A stretch of DNA of 54,628 nt, from NCBI GenBank assembly GCA_029261575.1, contig JAJDBD010000119.1:1-54628 (forward strand), written 5' to 3'. This document shows, one piece after another, positions 37,633 through 45,826 of this stretch. Both the position numbers and the translations under genes were made by a program. Under the pieces are notes generated by a model. The model searched no databases. It was not told the origin of the DNA and saw nothing but the letters and a program-made list of their open reading frames with translations. The DNA comes from Nitrospinaceae bacterium. Lineage in GTDB: Bacteria; Nitrospinota; Nitrospinia; Nitrospinales; JACRGP01. Every line of letters begins with the position of its first letter. Positions within the stretch are counted from its first letter, which is position 1.

Positions 37633-38531
37633 GATCCATTTTCCATGTTTAAAACCTTGTTGATGGATATATAACTGCCCAGCCAGCCCACGGCAACGCT
37701 GACGCCAAACAAGATTAAAATCCCGGAGGGACCGATGAATAGAAAATCGGCGTCGCGGGCAATTTTAGCGATGGAATCGCTGAACTGAAAACTCATGTAG
37801 CCGTGCACGCCCTTGGCGGCCAACAAGGCCAGGACGGCTCCGGCGGCGCCCTGCAACGCGCCTTCTAAAAGAAAAGGGGTTTTGATATACCGGTGGGTGG
37901 CGCCGATCATCAACATCAATTCTATCTCGTTTTTACGTGCCAGGGCGGAGAGCTTGATGGTGTTGGATATGATAAATATCAAGCCCAGACTCAGGAGTCC
38001 GCCCACGGCCAACAAAAATACCCTGAGAAAAATCATGAACTTCTCAAAGCGGGAAATCCATTTTTCCCCGTACTCGAGGGATTCCACTTCCGACTTTTTC
38101 CCCAACGTCTCGGCGAAGAGGCGAATGTTCTCCACACGGTTGGGACCCGGTTTGAACCTCAGATTGTAGGAGGCGGGGAGCGGATTAAAATCCAGGGACT
38201 GTAAAAATTCCGTTTCAGCAGAAAACGTATTTTTAAAATTTTCCCAGGCGGCTTGCCTGGAAACATATTCGACGGAACTTATCTGGGGATTTTTCGCAAA
38301 CAGGGCTTCCAGGGTTTTGCGCTGGGGATTTTTCAAATCGTCCTTGAGGTAGACGATGATTTGAACCTGCCGACTCCAGGTGGACAAGAGGGAATCCAGA
38401 TTGACGTACAAAACCATGAACAATCCCAAAATACAAAAAGCCGCGGCGAAGGTGGAAACCGAAATCAAGCTGGTTTGCGGGTTCGACTTGAGATTGTCGA
38501 GAGCTTTATTTAAATGTTTGGAGTAAAACAA
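37629..38531 (-). CDS. ftsX: Cell division protein FtsX
   Basis: The product is 300 residues. There are four membrane helices: one near residues 22-44, and three in the C-terminal half (about 170-195, 225-245, 265-290). A periplasmic domain after the first helix (QVQIIVYLKDDLKNPQRK, YVSRQAAWENF) is the part that recruits the hydrolase activator. The start appears to be TTG 38531, because no nearby ATG fits. It works with FtsE at the septum. Confidence 0.93.
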   Translation of the reverse strand: MFYSKHLNKALDNLKSNPQTSLISVSTFAAAFCILGLFMVLYVNLDSLLSTWSRQVQIIVYLKDDLKNPQRKTLEALFAKNPQISSVEYVSRQAAWENFKNTFSAETEFLQSLDFNPLPASYNLRFKPGPNRVENIRLFAETLGKKSEVESLEYGEKWISRFEKFMIFLRVFLLAVGGLLSLGLIFIISNTIKLSALARKNEIELMLMIGATHRYIKTPFLLEGALQGAAGAVLALLAAKGVHGYMSFQFSDSIAKIARDADFLFIGPSGILILFGVSVAVGWLGSYISINKVLNMENGS

Positions 38532-38544
38532 GGCGATGGGGGGA

Positions 38545-39201
38545 TCAAGGTCTTACTACGTTCCCTTTATCGAGAATGATGAAGGGATAATTGGCATGAC
38601 GCACCAATTCATGGTTATGAGTCGCAAACACCACGGTCATGCCTTGCTGATTGGCCATCTCAAATAATTTCAGAATTTCCAGGGAAATATCGGGATCCAG
38701 GTTTCCGGTGGGTTCGTCTGCCAGCAAAATGGCGGGATTGTTGACCAAGGCTCTGGCGATGGCCACCCGTTGCTGTTCGCCGCCGGACAATTGCATGGGA
38801 TTGGAATCCCTTTTTTTAAATAGCCCGACGCTCTTCAAGGCGTCGCTCGTTTTATACCTCATTGAGCGGGAGCTGGCGCCGATCGCTTCCATGGCGAAGG
38901 CGACGTTTTCAAATACGGTTTTATTCGGCAATAATTTATAATCCTGGAACACCACTCCAATATGGCGGCGCAGCAAATAAAGTTTTTCCTTTTTGATTTT
39001 TCCAACGTTCATTCCCTTGACCAGTATCTGACCGCTGTCAAATCGTTCCCAGCCAAATAATAATTTCAACAAGGTGGATTTTCCGGCTCCGCTTGCGCCG
39101 GTCACAAAAACGAACGACTGTTCCTTGATCAATAAGGAAATATCCACCAGAGCCGGGATGTTTCCGTCATAGGTTTTAAAAACATTATAGAGTTGGATCA
39201 T
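38545..39201 (-). CDS. ftsE: Cell division ATP-binding protein FtsE
   Basis: The product is 218 residues, the standard length. Walker A is GASGAGKST, the Q-loop VVFQDYKLLPNKTVFENVA (a family hallmark), the signature LSGGEQQR and Walker B ILLADEPTGNLD. The H-loop is FATHNHELV. ATP hydrolysis by FtsE gates FtsX and so the EnvC-like activator. It is the first gene of the ftsE-ftsX-envC-like-ctpA run. Confidence 0.95.
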   Translation of the reverse strand: MIQLYNVFKTYDGNIPALVDISLLIKEQSFVFVTGASGAGKSTLLKLLFGWERFDSGQILVKGMNVGKIKKEKLYLLRRHIGVVFQDYKLLPNKTVFENVAFAMEAIGASSRSMRYKTSDALKSVGLFKKRDSNPMQLSGGEQQRVAIARALVNNPAILLADEPTGNLDPDISLEILKLFEMANQQGMTVVFATHNHELVRHANYPFIILDKGNVVRP

Positions 39202-39239
39202 CCAGGGACAGGACTTTAAATTTTCGAGGGAAAGGCCAG

Positions 39240-39437
39240 CATGACGCCAAGCCAGCGCGACGCTGGACCCAACAGGCGTATCTTATACGGTGAATACCAC
39301 TTACCGTGTTGGGTTTGCAAATCAAACTGCTCGCCGCAGGGGCAGTAGGCAACCTTCTACGGTGAATGCCACAAACTACATTGGGTTTGCAAATCAATAT
39401 TGGCCCCGGCGCCTCGCCGACGGCCCCTAGCCGTAGA
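39240..39437. repeat. Composite REP-like block with two direct copies
   Basis: CCAGCGCGACGCTGGACCCA lies at 39252-39271. Two related units of 38-39 bases, starting ACGGTGAATNCCAC and ending GGGTTTGCAAATCAA, lie at 39287-39325 and 39359-39396. GCGCCTCGCCGA at 39409-39420 matches the start of the block at 25083. The block fills the gap upstream of ftsE. Confidence 0.75.
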
Positions 39438-39466
39438 GCTTGCGAGTGAAATCCAAAAATTTCTAT

Positions 39467-40099
39467 TCAGGAACTTTCCGGCAAGCAAGGCAACTCTTCC
39501 GCCATAATAAAGTCGCTATCTCCAACGTTTTCAGCCATCATTCCTTGTTTAAAAAGCGAAAGCGCGTCTGGCGTATAAAATTCCCGGATTTGGTTGTCGG
39601 TTAAAAGTTCGTAATTGATAAATGTTTTTATGATCAGGGTCTCGTCTTCCAGATTGCAGGCGAAAACTCCTTCGGGTCCAGGTAAATACCCGTCATGCAT
39701 GCCATAGGTGATCATCGCCTGGGCTAAAAAGGAATCCAACACCGCAATGCAGTTTTCCTCGGTTTCCATTCTCTGGCTAAAGCGATCCACGCAATGCGAG
39801 GTATAAAACACCTGAGGGTGGGCAAAAGATTGAAAAAGTTTGCCCTTATCCGTGGATCGGGTGTGGGCGGGCGAAACCAGGGAAACAAACCCGTTTTTTG
39901 AAAAATCAAATAAGCACAAAACGTCTTTCCCGAATTTTTTACCAACTTTTCGGGTGGTTTCATCTATAAATTTCCGCCTTTTCCTGATGGAAATTTTAGA
40001 TTTACCACGAAACTTCCTTTTAACTTCTCCTTTAAGGAAGGATTCAATCTGACCTTTTTTAAAATTAAATTCCTTGGTTATTTGAATTTCGCTTTTCAT
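39467..40099 (-). CDS. Hypothetical protein, 210 residues
   Basis: I do not recognise this protein. The N-terminal third is very basic (KRKFRGKSKISIRKRRKFIDE), suggesting RNA, DNA or membrane contact. The middle contains CVDRFSQRM, a motif like those in proteins said to protect or bind phage and plasmid components, but this is weak. The C-terminus is acidic. There is no signal peptide or membrane helix. The gene is AT-rich, stands alone, and is divergent from the HmuY-like gene. Confidence 0.6.
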   Translation of the reverse strand: MKSEIQITKEFNFKKGQIESFLKGEVKRKFRGKSKISIRKRRKFIDETTRKVGKKFGKDVLCLFDFSKNGFVSLVSPAHTRSTDKGKLFQSFAHPQVFYTSHCVDRFSQRMETEENCIAVLDSFLAQAMITYGMHDGYLPGPEGVFACNLEDETLIIKTFINYELLTDNQIREFYTPDALSLFKQGMMAENVGDSDFIMAEELPCLPESS

Positions 40100-40254
40100 T
40101 TGTCCGCGTTTTCCTTTAAAATCCTCTTTAGTTTAACCCAATTAAGAAAAAAAACAAACTCTATTAAACCTATTGTTTTATTGATGTTAGGCAAGAATAA
40201 CCGCAGAGCGGTTGCGCGAATTTTTGCGGCCTTTAAATATGTTAAAATAGTCCC

Positions 40255-40971
40255 ATGAATAATATGCTGACCATCGTTGCCATGCTGTTGGCCGCCACCT
40301 TTCTTTTTCATTCCGCCATAAATTATATGGCGGACAATATCAGCGATTTTGAAAATGTGGCCCTTCCCCCAAAGAAACCGAAGAAGACCGTCTCCCGGTT
40401 TTCCATGATCAAGGTGGACGCCACCTCCAAAAAGGGTTGGGCTTTGCTGGATTTCACCTCTGGCAAAACCCATAAAATCGGGGATTTGGAACAGTCCCAA
40501 AAATTAATTTCCGAATTGAATTGGGACGTCGGTTTTCGTCGCACCAGTATGATCACCAACGGCGGGGAAACCAATCCCAAGGGCAATGTGGGAGTGGTGA
40601 ACCTGGGACCTCATACCCTGGAAGAGATTAAGGAAGCTCCCAAGGACGGGTATGTCCAGGACAAGGCAAAATGGGGTTCCTTGAAAAACGGCGCGTTGAA
40701 GGATTGGTATATTTATCGGACGCGAACGCATAATATTGAATCCAAAAAAAACGTCTACGTCATTCGAACCCAGGACAATGAATACGTTAAAATGCGCGTC
40801 TTAAACTATTATTGCCAGCAGGAAGAAAAAAACTGCGCAACGAGCATGTGCTCTCGCGACGAAGCCGCCTGCATCACTCTGGAATACATGAAACAACCGA
40901 ACGGCGTCCGCACATTTCCCAGCCCTACCCCGATTGCCCAAATAGAGAAGCAGGCGAGCGGGAAGCATTGA
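40255..40971 (+). CDS. HmuY-like (heme-binding type) exported protein
   Basis: The product is 238 residues. The N-terminus (MLTIVAMLLAATFLFHSA) is a signal peptide or anchor. The HmuY pattern is visible: WALLDFTSGK near residue 62, LNWDVGFRRTSMITNGGE at 88-105, WYIYRTRTHNI near 150, and YVIRTQDNEYVKMRVLNYY at 168-186. HmuY in Bacteroidetes binds heme, but this group also includes proteins that do not. Four cysteines lie in QQEEKNCATSMCSRDEAAC and may form disulfides. The stop overlaps the next gene's TTG start (TTGA), so the two are coupled. Confidence 0.65.
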   Translation: MNNMLTIVAMLLAATFLFHSAINYMADNISDFENVALPPKKPKKTVSRFSMIKVDATSKKGWALLDFTSGKTHKIGDLEQSQKLISELNWDVGFRRTSMITNGGETNPKGNVGVVNLGPHTLEEIKEAPKDGYVQDKAKWGSLKNGALKDWYIYRTRTHNIESKKNVYVIRTQDNEYVKMRVLNYYCQQEEKNCATSMCSRDEAACITLEYMKQPNGVRTFPSPTPIAQIEKQASGKH

Positions 40972-41693
40972 GATTTTTCATATTAGCCTCGGCTCTCTTT
41001 TTAGCCTCTTGCCAGGTTGCGCCTTCGGATATGGTTTTGATTCCCGAAGGCGATTTTATTTTAGGCCTCCAACCCGCAGATATCCTTCCCCGTTTTTTAT
41101 CCGACCGCACCTCGGGAAAAAGCAGTCGTCCCCGGCAGAATATTTCCCTGCCCGACTTTTACCTGGACCGATACGAAGCGACCTACGGAGATTTTCTTAA
41201 ATTCAAACCCTCTGCAAAATATGAAGCGGGGATAGCGACGGAACCTGTGCGCGGCGTTTCATGGTATGAGGCGGACGCTTATTGCCTGTGGTTGGGAAAG
41301 AGGCTGCCTACGGAGTTTGAATGGGAAAAAGCCGCGCGGGGAACGGACGGTCGGTTGTTTACCTGGGGCAACGAGTTTCATCGCGAATATTCAAATTTCG
41401 GCCAAACTGTTTCGCCCGGCGGTCGTTTTAAAAAAGACGTCAGTCCCTTCAACGTTTACGACCTGAACGGCAACGTCTCGGAGTGGACTTCCAGTTGGTA
41501 CCTGCCCTATCCCGATTCAACCTTCAAATCGGAAGGCTTTGGAAAAAAATTCAAGGTGATACGCGGCGGCGCCCTCAACCGGCGGGAACACGGTTTTTCC
41601 AAAGAATTCGCTTTATTAGGCTATCGGCATTACGCTCCGCCCACGCTGCGCGCATGGGATACCGGATTCCGTTGCGCCCGGTCGGTTAAATAG
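40968..41693 (+). CDS. Lipoprotein with formylglycine-generating-enzyme (FGE) fold
   Basis: The product is 241 residues from TTG 40968, which overlaps the preceding stop and has GGGAAG just upstream. Residues 1-17 are a lipoprotein signal with the lipobox LASC. The rest is an FGE-sulfatase (SUMF1-like) domain: MVLIPEGDFILG, DRYEATYGDFLKF, PVRGVSWYEADAYCLWLGKR, LPTEFEWEKAARGTDGR, NVYDLNGNVSEWTSSWY and GFRCARS. The copper-binding Cys pair of true FGE is not evident, so it is probably a binding or structural relative. Its coupling to a HmuY-like protein suggests a joint surface function. Confidence 0.85.
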   Translation: MRFFILASALFLASCQVAPSDMVLIPEGDFILGLQPADILPRFLSDRTSGKSSRPRQNISLPDFYLDRYEATYGDFLKFKPSAKYEAGIATEPVRGVSWYEADAYCLWLGKRLPTEFEWEKAARGTDGRLFTWGNEFHREYSNFGQTVSPGGRFKKDVSPFNVYDLNGNVSEWTSSWYLPYPDSTFKSEGFGKKFKVIRGGALNRREHGFSKEFALLGYRHYAPPTLRAWDTGFRCARSVK

Positions 41694-41718
41694 TTAACGC
41701 TAAAAAACGACGACGCTT

Positions 41719-43755
41719 CTACAACTCAGAAGCCCGGTCTTCCTCGCCGCTTCTCGTCCCGGAATCGTCGGATTTTTCGACCGGAGACGGTTCTGGAGTT
41801 TTTCGGGCAATTTTTTCGGCGGATAGCTTTTCTTCCAGGCTCATTGGCCCGTCCAAAGATATTTTGGGCAAATCCCTGTCCAAGAAGGCGGACGTTGGGG
41901 TTTCGCCGGACAAATTTGCGGAAGAAAAAGTTTGAGTTCCCACCAAGACAATGGGAGAAGTTTCCGTGGTCGCCGCCGCAGATTTTCTGGGCCGCCCTCT
42001 TCGCCCCCGGGTGGCGCCCGTTCTGGGGCGGCTGTTTTCGGAACGCGGTTTGTCGGCGGTTTTCGAAGCCGCAGGTTTACTGGCGGCGGTTCTCGGTCGC
42101 CGCCCACGATAATTCGTTTTGCGCGCGCCTTTATCGGCAACCTTGGGTTCCTCCTGCTCGGTCGTCGCAGACTCCTCGGGAGCGGAGGCGATTTTTTCGG
42201 TTTCCGCGATGATTTCGGGAGCTTTAACGATCTCCTTTATAGCGATTTCAGGCTCTTTTTTAACGACCTTCCTGTACTCCACAATTTTAAATTCAAAATC
42301 TTCAAATTTCAGTCCCGGCTGACTGGCGAACCGGATTTCCAAATTGTTCGCTTCTTGAAATTCCGACAGGAATTCCAGTTTCTTATTTAACAAATAATTT
42401 GATATATCATTCGAAACCCTGGCCTCAATAACCTGCGCTCTTTCATCCGCCGTCAATTCCTGGATTTTTCTAAGGGCCGCAATTCCCATAGTCGCAACGG
42501 ATTTCACTTGACCGGTGCCGTCGCAATGTTTGCATCGATCGAACGCGCCTTCCTTTACGGGGGGGGACATCCTTTGCCGGGACAACTCCAAAAGCCCGAA
42601 CTTGGAAATCCGCGCCAGGTTGATCCGGGCTTTATCCTCCTTGCTGGCCTGTTTAAACTCTTTTTCAACCGCCGCCTTGTTCTTTTTTGAATACATATCG
42701 ATGAAATCGATAACAATGAGTCCGCCCAAATCCCGCAGGCGCAATTGCCGGGCAATTTCCGTCGCCGCTTCCATATTGGTCCTATAAGCCGTCTCCTCAA
42801 GCTGACTGGCGCTGGTGGTTTTTCCCGAATTGACGTCGATAGCCGTCAGGGCTTCGCCAACGTCTATCACCAACGAACCTCCCGAGGGAAGCTCCACCCG
42901 GCGTTTGTAAAACGCTTCAATTTGTTGATCAATATTGTATTGGGAAAAGAGAGGCTTCTTGCCCTGATAGAGCTTTACGGCCTTGCTCATACGCGGCATG
43001 ATCATACGGAAAAAGGATTTGATTTCCTTATATTCCTTGGGATTGTCGATCAGGATTTCCTCAATCTCCGTTGTGAAATGGTCCCGAACCGTCCTTATAA
43101 CCATGTCGGGTGATTTGTATAAAAGGGCGGGCGAACTTTTTTCGCTGTTTTTCTTTTCTTCGGTATCGATGGTTTCCCAAATTTTATTTAACATTTGCAG
43201 GTCTTTCTGCAAATCCGTTTTGGTCCTTCCCAAGCCTGCGGTCCGAATGATAACGCCCATATGCTCGGGCAAATCAATTTGCGCCAGAATTTTTTTGAGC
43301 TTTTTTCTTTCATCTTCGTCTTCAATTTTTCTGGAAACCCCGGTGGAACCGGAACCCGACATCAAAACCAAAAAGCGGCCGGGAATGGTGAGGGAATTGG
43401 TTAAGGTCGGCCCTTTGGTCTCTCTTTCCTCCTTCACCACCTGGACGATGATTTTTTGGCCCGGAAAAAGGACGTCTTGAATCCTTATTTTGGATTTTTT
43501 TTCGCCGGTATGGATGTAGGATTCCTTATCCACGTCCTTGAAAGGGAGAAAACCGAATTTCTTCCCGCCATAATCTACGAAGGCCGCTTCTATGGACGGT
43601 TCCACCCGGCCAATGACGCCAAGGTAGACGTTGCCTTTAATCAATTCCTGGCCCGAGTGTTCGACTATATATTCTTCGACTTTTCCATCTTCTACGATCA
43701 CAGCCCGGCATTCTTCCGGGTGATCAAAATTTATTAGCATCTTGGATGTTGACAT
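41719..43755 (-). CDS. rng: Ribonuclease E/G family protein
   Basis: The product is 678 residues, between RNase G and RNase E in length. AGGA precedes the ATG by about five bases. An S1 domain covers about residues 36-120 (NVYLGVIGRVEPSIEAAFVD). The RNase H-like and DNase I-like catalytic parts follow, with the Mg-binding Asp residues in VIDVGEALTAIDVNSG and GGLIVIDFIDM. The zinc-link motif is CKHCDGTG near residue 405. Beyond about 500 the protein is a disordered Arg/Pro/Ala-rich tail (RRGRPRKSAA), like the RNA-binding and scaffold part of RNase E. It processes rRNA and decays mRNA. Confidence 0.93.
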   Translation of the reverse strand: MSTSKMLINFDHPEECRAVIVEDGKVEEYIVEHSGQELIKGNVYLGVIGRVEPSIEAAFVDYGGKKFGFLPFKDVDKESYIHTGEKKSKIRIQDVLFPGQKIIVQVVKEERETKGPTLTNSLTIPGRFLVLMSGSGSTGVSRKIEDEDERKKLKKILAQIDLPEHMGVIIRTAGLGRTKTDLQKDLQMLNKIWETIDTEEKKNSEKSSPALLYKSPDMVIRTVRDHFTTEIEEILIDNPKEYKEIKSFFRMIMPRMSKAVKLYQGKKPLFSQYNIDQQIEAFYKRRVELPSGGSLVIDVGEALTAIDVNSGKTTSASQLEETAYRTNMEAATEIARQLRLRDLGGLIVIDFIDMYSKKNKAAVEKEFKQASKEDKARINLARISKFGLLELSRQRMSPPVKEGAFDRCKHCDGTGQVKSVATMGIAALRKIQELTADERAQVIEARVSNDISNYLLNKKLEFLSEFQEANNLEIRFASQPGLKFEDFEFKIVEYRKVVKKEPEIAIKEIVKAPEIIAETEKIASAPEESATTEQEEPKVADKGARKTNYRGRRPRTAASKPAASKTADKPRSENSRPRTGATRGRRGRPRKSAAATTETSPIVLVGTQTFSSANLSGETPTSAFLDRDLPKISLDGPMSLEEKLSAEKIARKTPEPSPVEKSDDSGTRSGEEDRASEL

Positions 43756-44044
43756 GTAATCCTTTACCTTTCTTCAATCTGAAGCTGCGGTTCAGTCTGG
43801 TTGTTTATGCGGTTGGGTCTACCGCGCATTCGTTTTGCGTTTTATTTTCCAACGGCAAATCATCGTCTTTCCAGTCCATGCGGTTGACAAGCGTTCCATT
43901 GGAAGATTATTTTAGAAACCGGCAAGTTTTTTTAGAAGCGGAAAATCCAGGAAAGACGCGCTTGATAATGAATCGATTTTTCAGTAAAACAAAACCCCAA
44001 GTAGAATTCAAACGGCTTAATTTATCGCCCCCAAAACTCATTCC

Positions 44045-45769
44045 ATGATTAGAACCGGCGCCTACATTCGATTTTCAATCGTTCTTTTCCTGATATGCCT
44101 GCTTTGCTATTTTAATTCCCTGAAAGTCCCGTTCCAGTTTGACGGGGTGAGCTTTATCCAGGAAAACCCCTTAATAACAAACGTCGTCAAACAAGGCGGT
44201 TTCTTAAAACTGTGGGAAGGCTACCCGCCTTCGGCTATATCAACCCGCCCGTTTTTAACTTACACATTTGGGTTTAATTATTTCCTGGGCCAGGAAAACA
44301 CGCTTGGCTATCATCTTTTTAACCTCGGGATACATTTTGCGGTTTCCCTGCTGATTTTTTTAATTCTCCTGAAAACGCTGGCATTGGGAAAGCACAACGG
44401 TTTATCCCGGTACAGACTCCCTTTTCTGGCTTCTTTTATTTTTGCGTCCCACCCCGCTCAAACCCAGGCGACCACCTATTTGATGAGTCGATCGGCCTCG
44501 CTATGCACCCTATTTTATCTGGCTTCGTTTTATTGTTTTATTTTAGCGCTGGGAAAATGGTCGAATAAATCGGGCGCCCCGGGAAAAAGGTTGGCCTACA
44601 TAATAGGAATGGCCCTGGGATCGCTTTTACTAATGCGAATAGGCTTGGGGGTGAAGTTGATTATTGTTTCTTTACCTTTGGTAATGGCGACCTATTTTTA
44701 CCTGATGATAGGTCTAAGAGGGAGTTTAAAGGACTTTTTAATCCAAAACAAGACGGTTTTACTATTAATTTTGGCGCCCCTGTTGACATTTTTGATTTAC
44801 AAGAGCTTTTTCACCTCCCGAGGCTTGTTGAACATCAACGACCAGGGCATTCTATCGCATGGAAGAAGTAATTACCTCTTTTCGCAAATTAAATGGTCGG
44901 TTTTTTATTATCTGAAAATCTGGATTTTCCCATTCAATTTAAACGTCGATCCCGACGCCGCAAGGGTAACAAGCGTATTTAACGCTGGATTTCTTTCCGC
45001 CCTGGGAGTTATTTTTGCTCTTGCCTGCTGGGTTTGGAAACAGCCTCCCCTTGTAGTTTTCGGATTCTTATGGATGATTTTTACATTCGCACCGGAATCG
45101 TCCTTCATTCCCCTTCTCGATTTGATCGCCGAGCACCGCTTGTATCTTCCCTGCGTTGGTTTTGCAATTTTGGCGTCCGCTTGTTTAACGCGGCAAAACT
45201 GCGCGCCCCTTAGCTTATTGATAATAATATGCCTTTTTGCCGCCACGCTGGATCGCAACCGAGACTGGTTTTCCGAAGTCAGGTTGTGGAAAAATACAAC
45301 TCTCAAAAGCCCGAACAAGTCCCGCCCCTACAGTAATTACGCCCGTGCCCTCTCCTTTGCTGGACAAGAGCGAGAGGCCGCTAAAAGTTATGAAAAGGCA
45401 ATCCTTCTCGATTCTACCTATTTTGAGCCTCATCATAACCTGGGCAACCTGTACAAGGGGTTTGGCGATTGCGAAGCCGCTATCAAATCCCATTCCAGAG
45501 CCTTGATGATTCGTCCGAGGTTGCCCGATTCCTATTTCAGCATCGGACAGTGCCATAAAATGAGAGGGGATTATGCCTTGGCGGCGGATTTTTTAAAAAG
45601 AGCCGTGGAGTTGAATCCCAACATGGCCGGCGCTTATCGGGAATTGGGAATGGTTTATTATTTCAATTTGAACAAACCGGAACAGGGTAAATTTTATTTT
45701 CGCCAGGCTGTTCGCCTGGACCCAAATCATGCGTCCAATCCGGCCCTCATCAACCTAATTAACGGTTGA
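44045..45769 (+). CDS. TMTC-like polytopic membrane protein with TPR tail, second copy
   Basis: The product is 574 residues. About ten helices cover residues 8-400, starting with a loop FQFDGVSFIQENPLI in the position of the Asp-rich loop of GT-C enzymes. The family motif is diverged: SHPAQTQATTYLMSRSASLC replaces HPLHVESVAWVSDRKDLLAT of the protein at 22120. LYLPCVGFAILA follows. The tail has about four TPRs (SNYARALSFAGQEREAAKSYE, HHNLGNLYKGFGDCEAAI). The loss of the HVESVAW and DRKD residues suggests a different role. It is divergent from RNase E/G across a 289-base gap with no other gene. Confidence 0.83.
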   Translation: MIRTGAYIRFSIVLFLICLLCYFNSLKVPFQFDGVSFIQENPLITNVVKQGGFLKLWEGYPPSAISTRPFLTYTFGFNYFLGQENTLGYHLFNLGIHFAVSLLIFLILLKTLALGKHNGLSRYRLPFLASFIFASHPAQTQATTYLMSRSASLCTLFYLASFYCFILALGKWSNKSGAPGKRLAYIIGMALGSLLLMRIGLGVKLIIVSLPLVMATYFYLMIGLRGSLKDFLIQNKTVLLLILAPLLTFLIYKSFFTSRGLLNINDQGILSHGRSNYLFSQIKWSVFYYLKIWIFPFNLNVDPDAARVTSVFNAGFLSALGVIFALACWVWKQPPLVVFGFLWMIFTFAPESSFIPLLDLIAEHRLYLPCVGFAILASACLTRQNCAPLSLLIIICLFAATLDRNRDWFSEVRLWKNTTLKSPNKSRPYSNYARALSFAGQEREAAKSYEKAILLDSTYFEPHHNLGNLYKGFGDCEAAIKSHSRALMIRPRLPDSYFSIGQCHKMRGDYALAADFLKRAVELNPNMAGAYRELGMVYYFNLNKPEQGKFYFRQAVRLDPNHASNPALINLING

Positions 45770-45826
45770 TATTTATAGTCCAACCGTTCATAGTAAAGCG
45801 AATAGGTTTAACTAGGAAATTTAGCC

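Noticed and set aside
39240-39437. Possible CRISPR array because of repeated 38-39-base units
   Set aside because: Only two copies lie here, they differ at several sites, the units are not separated by equal spacers, and there are no cas genes; they belong to a dispersed repeat family.
43746-44048. 100-codon frame between rng and the TMTC-like gene
   Set aside because: It overlaps the rng start and the next gene, has no ribosome site and no recognisable protein features; the gap more likely holds promoters.
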